The notes under the pieces are model-generated. The model saw only the letters and a program-made list of their open reading frames with translations, had not been told where the DNA came from and searched no databases. A stretch of DNA of 64,000 bases from Rotaria socialis (lineage: Eukaryota; Rotifera; Eurotatoria; Philodinida; Philodinidae). Positions 50,330 to 62,880 of this stretch are shown in pieces. The stretch covers positions 1 through 64,000 of the forward strand of contig CAJNYU010000745.1 in NCBI GenBank assembly GCA_905331475.1, read 5' to 3'. The position numbers and the translations under genes were made by a program. Within the stretch, counting starts at the first letter, position 1. Each line of letters starts with the position of its first letter.

Positions 50330-53292
50330 CTAATTCATCGGGCGATTTCGGTGACTATTAGAAAAGAAAAAGAAATTTAACAATTAATTTACTGAAATAA
50401 ATGCATCAAATTTTGCGACAAACCTCATATTAGTCGTAGAACGATTTGTAGGCATATTTAGATGGTAACCACGTTGTATTTGCGAATGAATAAGTTGTTC
50501 GACAGGATTACGCGCGTGAGCTCTATCATGTTTTTCTTTGGCGAGTTTTTCTTCACAAGATGGACAACAAATTTTACCGAAACCTATTGAAATCGATCTT
50601 GTGTTTGCTGATTTCGAATTGAACTCAACTTACGAGCTTGTTCTATTCGACCATATTTTCCACTACGCTTAGCTACATCCATAACAGATTCATGTCGATC
50701 AAATGTATATACATCAAGTTGAGCATCATGACTTATCAAACATGAAAAACATTCAGCATGTCCTCGGCTAGTGGCTAGATGAGCCATAGTATAACCTTCA
50801 TCTAATGAAAAATTATTTGTTTTTTTACATTTATCGATGTTATGATTATGTCAGGTTCGATATGCTCGAACGAACTGGTTTTATTTGTTGATAGTATAAA
50901 AATTTTTCGGTAAGAAAGTCAGTGCTCTATCAGGTTTTGAAAATCAGTAGAGTTTGTTCTCATAGGCGATAATAGCTATAAGTTCTAGTGACCCGCATGC
51001 GAACAATTTTGAGTTTAGAAATCATGTCGTGAAGACGAATTAGTACATAAACTTTTCAAACTTACTATCTGGTTGATCTATATCGATAAAATTCAATTCG
51101 AGTAAATAATGTAATACTTTGATGGATCCAAATAAAGCTGACTGCATTTTATAAAAGAAAAAATGATAAACACAAAAGCATAAAAATCCATTGATCTAAC
51201 CGTATGAATAGGTGTTCGACCGAAATGATTTTTCTTTTTCAATAAAATTCGATTCATTTTCCAGATTAGCTTAATAGCATCAAGCTGATTGTATTCGCTA
51301 GCTTCGTGTGCAATTGTATTTCCATTGACATCTGTTGCATTTAAAGTTAAATTTGATTGAAGAAAAAAGGTTAAAACATTATTTGATCCGTGTTTAGCAG
51401 CATAATGAATCGGTAATTTTGATTCATTATTACTTATAGATAAATCAATATGGTTTACATTGACGAGATACTTCAGACATTCGACATGATTATGCATTGC
51501 ACTATAATGTGCAGCTGTTAGACCAAAATTATCTTGTGCATTTACTTCACAGCCTATGAAAAGATGAGAAACAATTTGAATATTGAATTCAGATGACAGC
51601 ATGCATAAGAAATAGCAGCTATATCTTATTTTTACCTTTTTCACAAAGTACTCGAATGCATTTAATTGTACCATGGCTAGCTGCAACATGTAGAGGTGTC
51701 ATGCCTCGAGAATCTCGTTGTTCCAGCAATGCACCATTGTTAACGAGTTCCAATACAAGTTCTCCATTACCGCTAACGCACGCTTCGTGTAATGGTGTGC
51801 GTTGTAAAATATTTTGCGTGTGTACACTTTGACCTCGCTAGAAGAAATAAAAAAGCAAAAAATCCATTTAAAAAATGATCGATACGCCTATAATAAAACC
51901 TTAATTAAATCTCGAACAACATCAAGATGTCCATAGGAAGCTGCTTCGTTAATAACTGGTTGAAATGATTCTTTACATTTAATAACTTGGCTTGGATCAT
52001 ATTCGCCTTTGATGTCTCGTTGTGGTGGTTTTTCTATACTTCGACTTGATGAACTATCGTCATCGATATTATTCGTTATTTCACTCAGATTCGAACTGAT
52101 GCGATCTAATTTGACCGATCTTTCGGCTGGTGCTGGTTCTTGTTCATCATTTACTTCGTCCTCGGATGTCGTCGATGCATTATCATTATCACTGCGTAAT
52201 AAAGCTGATGTATCATCCGATGATGTTGATGACGAACGAGATGTTTTCGATTGCTCATCACCGTTAGATTTATCTTTATCACTATGAGTTTGTGACGAAT
52301 GAGCAGTTTTCGGACGAGATGACGACGATGATTTTTGACGTTCTTCAGTTTTGTCACTCGGACTCAATAATTCTTGTTTTCGTTGAATAACTTCAGGCAC
52401 CGATTGCTCATTTCCTGATAAACCTTGCTCGTTAGATTTCTGTTCATCGAAATCAGTAATATCTTCAACACTTGGTGGCATATGAATTTCTTGTGATTGT
52501 CGATTATAATCAAGTGATGAATCAATGCCCAAGACATTATCATTCTCTTTAGACGTTGAAAGTGTTTCCGAAAATCCAAAACCAGATTTATCAACTTGGC
52601 CACGATCATTTGAATCCGGATCAGTCTTCAAATAAAGACAATTAAAAAATATAGAGACTTTCTCTATGATCTTCTTTAAAACATACCGTAGGTTTACTTG
52701 ATTCGAGTTCTTCTTCATCATCTTCACCTTCACTATCTGTCCCATCAGTATTATCAATATCATCTAGTTCAGTTAAATGACTATCAACAAGTCGCGCCAT
52801 ATTAACTGATGGTGTTGTATCGAATTTAACTGATTGTTTTCCACTAATCGATGATATTTGTCTATTGTTTGTTTTTGACGTTGATAGTTTCGAAGGTTTT
52901 GTATATTCAATAAATTTAATTTCATCATCAGCTCGTAGTTTATCGACATCTTCGTCGACTTCTTCGTCGTCTTCATTCTCAATACGAACATCTCTGATTA
53001 GAGCAGCTATATTTGGATTTCGTATGCCGTATAGATTCGATGATACAGGTACTCTTGCTGCAACGTGATTCTTTAGTTTGTATCTATCGTTTTCAATTTG
53101 TTGCTGCAATAAATGATCGGTCACACGACCATGTCTACGACCTTGTTCATCTAGGTAAACAACAGGTTTAAATGTTTCAAGTGGCCCTCGTAATGGTTGA
53201 ATAAATAAATGATCTTGTACACAATTCGAAAACGATGAATTAGATGGTGTAATTAATTTTGGTCGTCGTTTATTTCGCACCAGCCTCGCCAT
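50330..53292 (-). CDS. Ankyrin-repeat protein with acidic/serine-rich N-terminus
   Basis: Eight exons read leftward: 53292-52687, 52625-51900, 51837-51636, 51553-51201, 51141-51066, 50801-50634, 50583-50424 and 50354-50330; all in phase, 771 aa. The first ~430 residues start with a basic MARLVRNKRRPKL and are otherwise Asp/Glu/Ser-rich and probably disordered. From about 430 to 690 there are seven or eight ankyrin repeats (for example RTPLHEACVSGNGELVLELV, MTPLHVAASHGTIKCIRVL, LTAAHYSAMHNHVECLKYLV and TMAHLATSRGHAECFSCLI), several split by introns. The C-terminal ~60 residues hold a CCPSC motif and a charged helix EEKLAKEKHDRAHA. Ankyrin repeats bind proteins; the partner is unknown. I could not place it in a named subfamily. 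Confidence 0.85.
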
Positions 53293-56200
53293 ATGAAAAT
53301 ACTACAATGAAATTGGAAAAATTCAATCAAAAAAAGTTTATTTTCATGGGAATAGAAAAATCTAAGCTAAGAAGTACAATTTAGGATAAAAAAAAGATTG
53401 TTTAATAAAATATAGATCCATGTTCAACTTTTTTTTGCAACATTTTCTTATCGTTCAGTCATAATTTGTAACGATGTGATTACCATAGAACAGCATGTAG
53501 CGACCTGTAACAACAAATCATAACATTCTTTTTTTAATTTTAATGCATAGCTTAACTACATGTCATGCAGGCAAATTTTCTATCGATCGATAAAATAACA
53601 TCATGAAGGACTAAAATATTATACGTAAACACCACGCAACTGAAAATTTCTTACTATTTTTCTTTGATTTCAACAATCTATCTATTCATAATATTAATTT
53701 GCCGATGAATGTAAATTAATCTGTAAAAGAATTATGAAATTGTTGTATAATTGTATTTTCCCAAGTGAGAGCTGACATCGATCGTATGATGTCATTATCA
53801 ATGACTCCATGTGCGATTTGTTGTAGAGAAAAGCATTTTTTTCTTTTATTTAAATTGGTAAAATCATCTTTTTAGTAATCATTGCAACGAATTATGTGAA
53901 GTTCTTCTGCTACGTCATATGATTATCCATAAATAGGATTAGTCTTGTTAGTATACTGACAAGAAGATTCTCTTTCTCTAAAAATGAACTTCTGCAAACT
54001 CAATTAAAATATTATACGGTAGTGGAATCTCGGTTTATTTGACATCAATAGTTCCATAGTCAAGAAAGTAAAACTCTTAGAATGTTTAAGATACCTCAAT
54101 GTTTATCGAAGATCTATGTATATTTCCTCCATTATCGATCAATCAGTTGTATCTTATATGTTGTGCCGAAAATTATCCTAGATCGTACGTATCTTTTTAT
54201 TTGGTACCTTTTCTACAAAAATAAAATCTATATGGATGTGGAATGAAGTGTTCACCTCCATTCATGACAAAATTCTTATAAAACCTATTGCTAAGCAACA
54301 AGTAGCATTGGAATAATAAGACAAAATAGAAACTTTATATAATTTTAGAAATTTATGTTGCATAGTCATAGAAAATTAGTGTAGCCATTTTTTTAGCATT
54401 TAAAATCATTATTGCATTGCACTACAGTAATTATTTGATTGGTAAATTTTTATAAGTCAACAAATGACGGTGACTCATTCATAGTGAGCAGGCAGAGCAA
54501 AAAAAATATGCGTTAATATCAAATGCACTACCTATGGCGCCCTTGCAACCATTGAAAAATTACACGAAGTTATATCACAACCAACTCTACACTAAAAAAG
54601 TTTTAGAATGGATAAAAGAGTAAATGAATTCGACCACCTTTTACTTACATTCTCTTTAGATTGCAAATATAAGGTCTATCTTAAAAAAATAAAATAACTT
54701 TAAACCAAACACAAGTTTGTATATAAATTACTGATACCCATGATCAAGTGCCGCAAAAACAAAATGCTGAGTACAGTTAGAACTCGTATTAATCCGTACA
54801 CAACGTTCAGTTGTCTACAATACAAAGATGTGTATAACTTTGAAAAATCTGTTCGAAAATCCCACAATTTCCAGAAACGTTTACGTATACTAATCCGATC
54901 ATGCTCAATGAAACAATATGTGTTCACTTTCGATTGTTAAAACAAATCACACCCAAACCTACAACTAGTCTAACCCATACAAATCGAAACAAATCCACTC
55001 GTCAGTAATATTCATAACGAGAATATTTCCCGCAAAAGTTTCTGATACTACAAAAACTAGGAATCCTTATTGCTACCTCAGCTGTGCAGTAAAATAGTCT
55101 TTGCCTCTTGAAAAACAGTATATTTCATAGAAACATAGCTCTGACCATGCAATACCAATATTAATACTGCGATCAACTACTGGAAACTTTTTCCAACTTG
55201 AACATAGCATCGTTCGATAAAGCTGGTTCATTTGTGTATCAAGATGATCTTAACATCTAATGAAAATGAGTCAAACTGCCACAGAATTCGAATTAATCTT
55301 AATAACTAGCAATAGAATCACTTAGTACTGCATAATTTCTGCTTAATAATTAATGGTACCAATCGATAGAGGCATTTGAGACGTTTATTATAATGATGTT
55401 TCAAGATTCGAAAGGACTTTCAGAAATCTGCACAAATTAAAATTAATCTTAGTAATTAAAAATATCACCACTTATCAGAGGAAAACTTGTGCTTACGAAT
55501 TAATGGTACTTATCAATATAACTGGTTGAGATGTTTATTTAAAAACGTTTAGAACATGGGAAAAGTCTGTAAAAAATCGGCAGAAATTTCAAATAAATGA
55601 TGCTTTTAGTAATACTGTGAGCTTTTGCTGGAAAAATGAGCATTTACTTGCGAATGAAACTGGTTAATACAGTTTTATAGGATGCTGTTAGAACTTCTAG
55701 TTATACATTCGTACAATTTGTCTCAAGCGCACAGTATTTGATACTCACTGCGTGTATTCGTATAGCGAAACCACCAATCAAGAAGTTGTGCTAAATAATG
55801 GACGATATTAATCGGTCGAAATGTTACGAAGAATGATTTAAACAATCGGAACATTTGTTTTTCACCCATAAAAATGCATAAATTTTGTTGTAATGATATT
55901 TTAGAAGTAAGTGTAAGTATGATTTTATTTTAAAGAGTACTTTTTTTTACTAGAAAACGTGCAATTAAAAATGGAAATTTTCATGCTGTGATCATTAGAA
56001 AATGGGACAAAATTGGATTGAGATTTTCAAGATGAATTTTTTGTTTTTTAGCGATTTGTGCAGTGTCGATATACATTTTTTAGATAGTGTTCAATTTAGT
56101 TCATCATAGGGTTGGTTCGAGTAAGTGCAATGCAAATTGAACTCAATTAATTCTTGTGTTCGTTTTATTTATTTTGTTGCGATAACATAGGAACGTGCGA

Positions 56201-56560
56201 AGAATGCGCAATAGATACCACATGACGTGGTGTCATCCTGTTGTCAATCATGAAGTTCGGATACTACTTTCCAGTTGGTAAATTGATAGGAGATTTTTTT
56301 GAATAAAAATGGTGTGTTCGAAGTAATTGAACAATATAATTTTTATATTTTACACACGAACCCGAGTTAGATGGCAAAGAATCGAGAAATACTATTGGTT
56401 TTCTTTTTTTTATCAATCACAACTAATATCATTATTTCTGCTATTGTTCGAAATCCACGTAAACAGTACTTTAAAAATGATACTGAATCAAAAAGAACGA
56501 TGCCAGTCGTGAGCGTCGTCGTCTTGTATAGATGAGCATTCAGTTCCTATTTTGGTTCGA
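53293..56560. other. Long intergenic region
   Basis: About 3.3 kb without a supported gene. It carries the decayed ~150-bp tandem repeat (55281-55730). Frames at 54700-54940 on both strands overlap each other and have no motif. Confidence 0.5.
55281..55730. repeat. Degenerate ~150-bp tandem repeat, about three copies
   Basis: Three adjacent stretches start alike at about 55281, 55432 and 55582 (ACAGAATT/ACAAATTA/AGAAATTT, then TTAATCTTA-like text). The first two share further landmarks in the same order: CTTA..., ATTAATGGTAC, GAGA[CT]GTTTAT and a terminal AAGTCTGTAAA/ACTTTCAGAAA block. Spacing is 150-151 bp. Identity is low, so this is an old array, possibly a satellite remnant. Confidence 0.4.
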
Positions 56561-59500
56561 TCAAATAAATATGTCTGTTGGATTCAATTCATGCGGTCCC
56601 ACTTTACATGGTTCATCGCGATGGGACATGTACGTATTGAAGGTATCAGCTAAAATGAAAGAATATAAATTGTTGTTTTCTTTCCAATCATTGGTTTTGT
56701 AGCCAAGTAGCACTTTTTGATACGTGCTTGTCATTAGAAGATAAAATACAATCTCTACCAAATATGTGGTTTTCTAAAACTGAAATGAAAAATTATTCTG
56801 TAAACGAATACTATAAATCATAAATAGTAACTTACCGTCTTTACATTGTAAACACGTGTAAACTCCACCATAACTCCAAGAGAGTAATTTGGTGTTACCA
56901 GAAATATATTCAAGTGCAGCATCAAACATCATTCTGACATGAGAATTTTCGTCACGACGATAAAATTGTTCACCATATTTTGCAAATGTGTAATAATGAT
57001 TATTGTCTTCTTGTTTTTCAGTGCTTACCATTATTGATTTTAATTGGTATTTGAAATATGATGGACAGCATACTAATTGTGGATAAGCATATGTAAACAT
57101 ATTCAGGTAATTTTGAATAAAAAATTCTGTCGATAAGACATTATTATTACTATTTTTTCTATATTTTTTTGACGTAAACGCCATAAATGAAGTATCTGGT
57201 AATTGTACAATATCTCTCCGATATATTTTTGCATTCTTTTCCTTAATTTCTTTGATAAAAAAAATTGTAATGCCACATCAGTTAATGTTACATTTTCAGC
57301 ATGCCATTGACAACATGTATATGATTCATTAAAAATTGTTAGTACATCAATAAATTTACGTATTTTATTTAAAAGAACATTTGACCTATAAGTTGAATAA
57401 TTGGTATATGTTCTTGTGTGTTGGCAATATACATTTTCGGACCATGTTTACGAAAATCTCCAATGTATATCACATAAATATTGAATTGTGATTTGTTCGA
57501 CTTGAGGGTACAAATTATGATGAGTATTATTATTGGTTTCTGTATCGGATATAATCGTAACTAGATTATTGGCTGAGTTGTGTGCATTTGACGAGGAGCA
57601 AAAATTATTAAGCAATGTTTCAACGAGACAGCTATTTGATAAAACTAGTTGAATTGATGAATTTAACCAGCTCAGTTGATTTGGAGAAAGCATTGGGTGA
57701 GGTTTAAATTGAAATGTGTTTTTGCCTGTTGACACTAAAAAGCAAATTAAATAGTTTTTTTTAACCATACGTTTCTTTTTTTACATAGGTCAAAACCTAT
57801 CTAAATGATTCAAATATGTAAAAAAACAGTCTTACCAACAACTACATCATCGGCTTTAGATTTTATTTTCAGAGCTTTTTTTACTTGAGCAACAAGTGAT
57901 ACTTTCGGTTTTTGAGAATAAATGCTTGTAGTAGTAACTGCTGGTGGGCCACGTTTATTCCATGGTTCTTCAGCTAGTAGTTTCTTTGCTCGCATACTCC
58001 TGTTTCGTGTTAAATTAAGTAGATAATGGCTGGAATAATTTATTTCAGTTTGTCGAATATTAGAACCAAGTATTTGCACTACTTGATCAATGCGAGATGA
58101 TACTTCGCCTTGAAGCACCGTATGTTTAATTACTTTTAATCGAGATTCCGATATACCCGTAGTTCTACTGTTGTGATAACCATAACGTTCTAAGTTTCCC
58201 ATCAACAAATTACTCCAAATGGGTGCCACAGACAAGTATAAAGAGAGAATGCATTTTAAATAATCAGGATTGTAATATGGATTTTCATTTGCAAACATTG
58301 CACATTTTGTTTTTTGATCATTGAACATACTGGTAAAATAGTCACAGAAAGGACTCTCACTTTCATCACAGGCATTTTGTTCACTAATGCTATTTTTCAT
58401 CAATATTTGAGTCAATTATCTAAGCAAGTAAAAAATACATTTGTTTCTATTATTACCTGCATTCCAATTTTAGTATTTTTTTTGAAAAAATAAAAAGGAT
58501 TAACTTCCACGAGAAAAAGAAGATAAAATGTTTTCTAGGAAAACTTTCAATTTTATTCTTATCTGGAATTCATCCTCCAAAATTTTTTAAAATTTTTAAA
58601 TCGAAAGTCAGTGTTAAAATATGTATATATTTTCCGGAGAAGGATTCTTTTTTTTGTATTAAAGAGGAACTTATATTTTATTTATCATACCTGATCAAGT
58701 GTTGATGAATATTGATATTCACCTTTGGAATCAACTTTAACATTTCTAATAATAAAATTATCCTTGTCAGAATCATTGTTTACATTATCAGCTGCATGGG
58801 ATAAACAAGAAATAGATACAGAATATGCTGTAATTTGTGTAGGCCTAAGAAGAACAGCACAAATATGTTCCCACATACTAGCCATTTCTTCAACGGTATT
58901 TGAATTCACTAATAATGACATAGTCCATAAAACAAATGCTACCTAAACATAAGTGAAAGTGTAAGTAAAACATTAACTAAACAAAATTTACCTTTTTCTT
59001 TGTGAAAAATTTTGTTGCTTGAAGTTTTACACTTTTACTAAAATGTGCAAAACAAGAATGAACTACAGTTTTACTTAGATCTTCATTTGTTGCTTTTCTG
59101 TTAACGATAATCCAAGAACGTTTTAAATATGCGCTCATCGTATTATCACCATTAAAGAAGCGCATAGCAGTTAGTTGAAAGACTAATGATCCATCTGAAT
59201 GAACAATTGGTGACCTGGGAAACGGAGCCTTAAATCCATATAAATTTCAATATGCTGCCTCGAGCTCTTGTAACCATTGAACAAGGTCCATGGTTGTATG
59301 CGTAGTTGATAACATTGAAGTGATAGGAAATGATGGTCCTGATAAGGTTTTGGTAGTTACTGACCGAGGAGCAATATTAGTAACAGTCAATTCATAATAA
59401 TAGACTCGCTTTCCTCTACTCATAACGATTCCTCCTGTAGCATCCCACGAGATAGGTACATTACTTCCTACTTTATTCCATAAAATTAGTGCTCCTTCAG

Positions 59501-60677
59501 TAAAAAGAATCAAACGTAGTGGGCTGATCGTGATTGTTTGTAAGTGTCCTGAGACTCGTTTTCCAACATTTATTACTTTAGCTTGTTCTTCCTTAATTTT
59601 TTGTAAACTAGTTGTTAAATCTTTATCAAGCATTAATGAAGTTTTTGCTTCACTACGAATCTTTCGAAGTACATGTGAGGGCTAGAGCCAACTAAATTAT
59701 AATTTCCAAATTTACGGTTGTTTTCTGTTAAATGACCTAGTTCTTTAAGTCGTAATTGGTCAGGACTTAATCCACTCGTTAATTTTTCAGCAACAGAAAG
59801 TCGATGAGTACCACGAATAGGACGAGCTCTTTGTTCTGACGGACTATGAACTATTTTTCCTTTGAAAGTAATTATTAATTCACTATTACTATGTACAGCT
59901 GCATGATATGAGCATGTACAAGAAGAAAAATTACATTTTGCAGCAGCACTCATTATAAACTGCTTATTGTTGGATGATTTAATTGATTTGGCAGTTGAAT
60001 AATGATGATCTTGATACATAAAATATGCACCTATCATTCGCTTGTGATACATATTTTTCAAATAGATTAATCCATCTGGCGTTTCTACAGCGATAACATT
60101 TGTTTTTGATTTAGATTCCATCATTAATATTTGAAAGAAATCAAGATCGGATTTGTCAATTTGTAATAATATCGGTTCGGAAGGAATGTTAGATGTGTAT
60201 TGTCCAGTAATCGCTGGACGATCAAGTAGAGCATCAATAATATGGCGATATTCATCTGTCAATGGCGTAACACCACGTTCAGTTTCATTATGCACACATT
60301 GTTTACCAGCTTTATTATTCTCATGTGTTTGTTGTCGTTCTTTATTTGCAGTCTTAAAATGTAAAATAAAATCGCGAGATAAAATAAGTAAAAGAACACC
60401 AATAAGAAATTAAAAATTTATTTTTCAGTTTCCACTTGAGAAAGTTTTCGTAATTGTTCTCATTGGAATTCTATTTTTGCAAAAAATTATTTGTAACGAA
60501 TTATATCGTATTATTGAAAACTATTCGGCATCTCGCATAGTCTAAATCTATTGCTTCCATTAATCTTAAAATTACCTTCTGGTATTCATCCATGACTATA
60601 TTATCAAAACCTGGAAATAATTTATCTTCATTGGACGTATGAAAATCTTGAATCTCATCCAATTGATGCCAATTCAT
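56561..60677 (-). pseudogene. Decayed DDE-type transposase with FLYWCH-like finger and USP-like (C19) domain
   Basis: Read leftward, coding text starts at 60677 (MNWHQLDEIQDF) and continues from 60352. Blocks in order: a FLYWCH/WRKY-like zinc site (CNFSSCTCSYHAAVH ... KGKIVHS, ~59960-59840); a DDE-like core with ISWDATGG (~59450) and IVHSDGSLVFQL (~59200); a helical region; and from 57734 a ubiquitin-specific-protease-like part with LSWLNSSIQLVLSNS in the place of the Cys box and NNHYYTFAKYGEQFYRRDE in the place of the His box. Usable introns include 58991-58943, 57835-57735 and 57451-57386. Damage: an in-frame TGA at 59249-59247 and 1-nt shifts near 59690, 58395 (A run), 57258-57265 (T8) and near 56780. 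The Cys-box cysteine appears replaced by Ser. Mutator-like affinity is a guess from the finger plus DATGG/SDGS spacing. No terminal repeats were found. Confidence 0.55.
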
Positions 60678-60718
60678 ATTATCTTTTCCGTAGTCTTAAA
60701 TCATCTATAAATGAACAA

Positions 60719-62223
60719 TTATCGAATGATGTGATGTACATATACATATACTACCCGATATGTAGTCAATGCTATTTCATTTGAATAGACTTCTTTAGTT
60801 GGTGAGTTCATTATAAATTGTGGACTCACATTCATTGTGGTGCTTGATTGTATTTTTGGGCTAGTTGAGTCCTTGTTGCAGACAAGACTCATCTCAAACA
60901 TAGATATTAAAATAATCTCGTCTTATATTCATTTTAATCATTATGTATACATACTTCTTTTAGATTCACAAGTGTTAGAATATCATCTAGTATTTCATTG
61001 GCTCGAGCATTTGAAGAATTTAAATTAGTTGCTTGATTAGACTTTCGTAAAACAGTACAGCTGTACAAGTGATCTTAGAGAGAAAAAAGAACTTACAGAA
61101 TCTATTGTAATTATTTCACTTTGAGAGCAAATCTTGATGACATTGATAATATTACTTAAAGCACTACTACGTCCAGTTTCTTTAGGTACAACTATAGAAC
61201 AAATAATGAAAATGTAGTAGAAGAAAAAGTTCAGATATTTACCAAGAGGTGAACCAACAGCAAAATCATGTGTAATACTAGTAAAATAAAAAGTCGAAAT
61301 GATGCTTATTGTTCTTAGCGACTTACATGGGTGAGACATAGATGTTTTCCTTTTGAGAAAAGATGATTTATTACATACTTGCGAACTTCGTCAGCAACAC
61401 GCCACATATTCGTCTGCCATATACGCGCCAACCACTTTTTATTTTTCTCATCATCTTTTAGCTTTAAGTATGAGCACATAATACACCATACGTTTGGAGC
61501 ACTAGTTCGTGACTTTTTCGACCACGTTGTAGTATCTAGTGCATCTTGAGGGATCTTGTCAGCTTACTAAAAGCGTCAACTAATTCGTCTACATCAACTG
61601 GTCGTTTTAGTGGTCTACCACGTCTCCTTATCATAAAAAATGTCTCCTAACAGTTGACTGATAATTTTATTTACCTCAGCAGAAGCCTGTGTTGCTAATT
61701 TTAATTCTAGATTTTCTTTCGCATTTATCTGAGCTTTTGCAACATTTTTCTCACTTGTTGACATTGTTTCTTCAGATTTTTCATTTAGATCATTTTCTAT
61801 TTGATTGTTACTGAGAATATTCAAGTTTAATTCAATTTACTTCTTAAAAGTCAAATAGAAAATTACCTGTGATTATTTTGTTTAGATGATTCTAGTCTTT
61901 TACCTGTTTGATCATGAAAAATATTAATAGCTAAAAGAATTTTTTAATCTACCAAACTTACGTAATGAACGACAAATGCTACGAATATTTAAATTCGATG
62001 TGTCATCAAATGTCAATGTTTTTGCTATTCGTCCATCATAGCGTCTTCGTTCAAAAACAGGAGAACGTGAAATATGTAATGGTCGAGTTGCTCTTCCTAT
62101 TGTCTCGTATTGTTCTGAGGATCTAATTTCATCATTAATAACAGGCAAAGGTGACAGTATTATATCGAATTCATTTGATTGATCAACTGCAATAGAATAG
62201 CATACATTCAATCTAACGATCAA
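60719..62223 (-). pseudogene. Upstream exons of the transposase-like locus (AT-hook region)
   Basis: Coding-like segments on the minus strand precede the transposase: 62223-61963; a segment with SEKNVAKAQINAKENLELKL (~61760-61690); RRGRPLKRPVDVDELVDAF (~61625-61575), an AT-hook (RGRP) that would bind AT-rich minor groove; a Trp-rich block WLARIWQTNMWRVADEVRK (~61430-61380); IYVSPI/ITHDFAVGSPL and VVPKETGRSSALSNIINVIK (~61290-61100); and RANEILDDILTLVNLKE and SPKIQSSTTMNVSPQFIMN (~61015-60770). Reading across them needs further 1-nt shifts (near 61560, after the AT-hook, and near 61355 in an A run), and several splice phases do not agree. It is read as the decayed 5' part of the same gene; a separate gene is possible. 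Confidence 0.4.
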
Positions 62224-62880
62224 AACGGTTTCTCAATCATCCACTTTTAGTTTGATTGATTCCGTTATTTTTTCCATGTGTTATTTTTCTCTATGTATTT
62301 TTCCACTTTCGAGCTACTCGTGTCAATAAAATGTAATTTTCCCCTAGTTTAGAATAAAATAAAATCTCGAAATGCATATAATTTGCTTCGAAGTATTTTT
62401 TAAATATAAATATTTATCAGTCAAATTTATATAAACAAAAATCATTCATTTCAAAAGCAAATGAAATAGAGAATTCAGAATGACTTGAATATTTTGTATT
62501 TTGTTTAGCTATCAAAGCTATTTTATATTTTTATTAGATTATTGAATATTGAGAAAGAATAAAAAAAATTACAAACTATTTTTAATATAAAGATTATAGA
62601 ATGTTATTTCTATCTTTAGATATTCGCTTTACTTAGTTCTAATTCATATAGAGTTATTACTCTCATTTAAAAGAAAGTGAGTGGAATTTTTTTTTCGACA
62701 ACTCAAACAATTTTTTTAACGAAATAGGGATGATTCATATTCTTTTGGAGATTCTCCGATCAAAACTATCATCAATGTCTTCTTGGAATGGATGATAGAA
62801 TTAATCGTTTGATAAGGAAAACTACAATATCAATGGTGATCTTTGGTAAAGAACAAAATTAACATTTTTTTCAAAAAATA
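62224..62880. other. AT-rich intergenic region
   Basis: No gene or repeat recognised. It separates the minus-strand transposase-like locus from the plus-strand innexin fragment; one end of the mobile element may lie here, but no inverted repeat partner was found near 56500. Confidence 0.45.
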
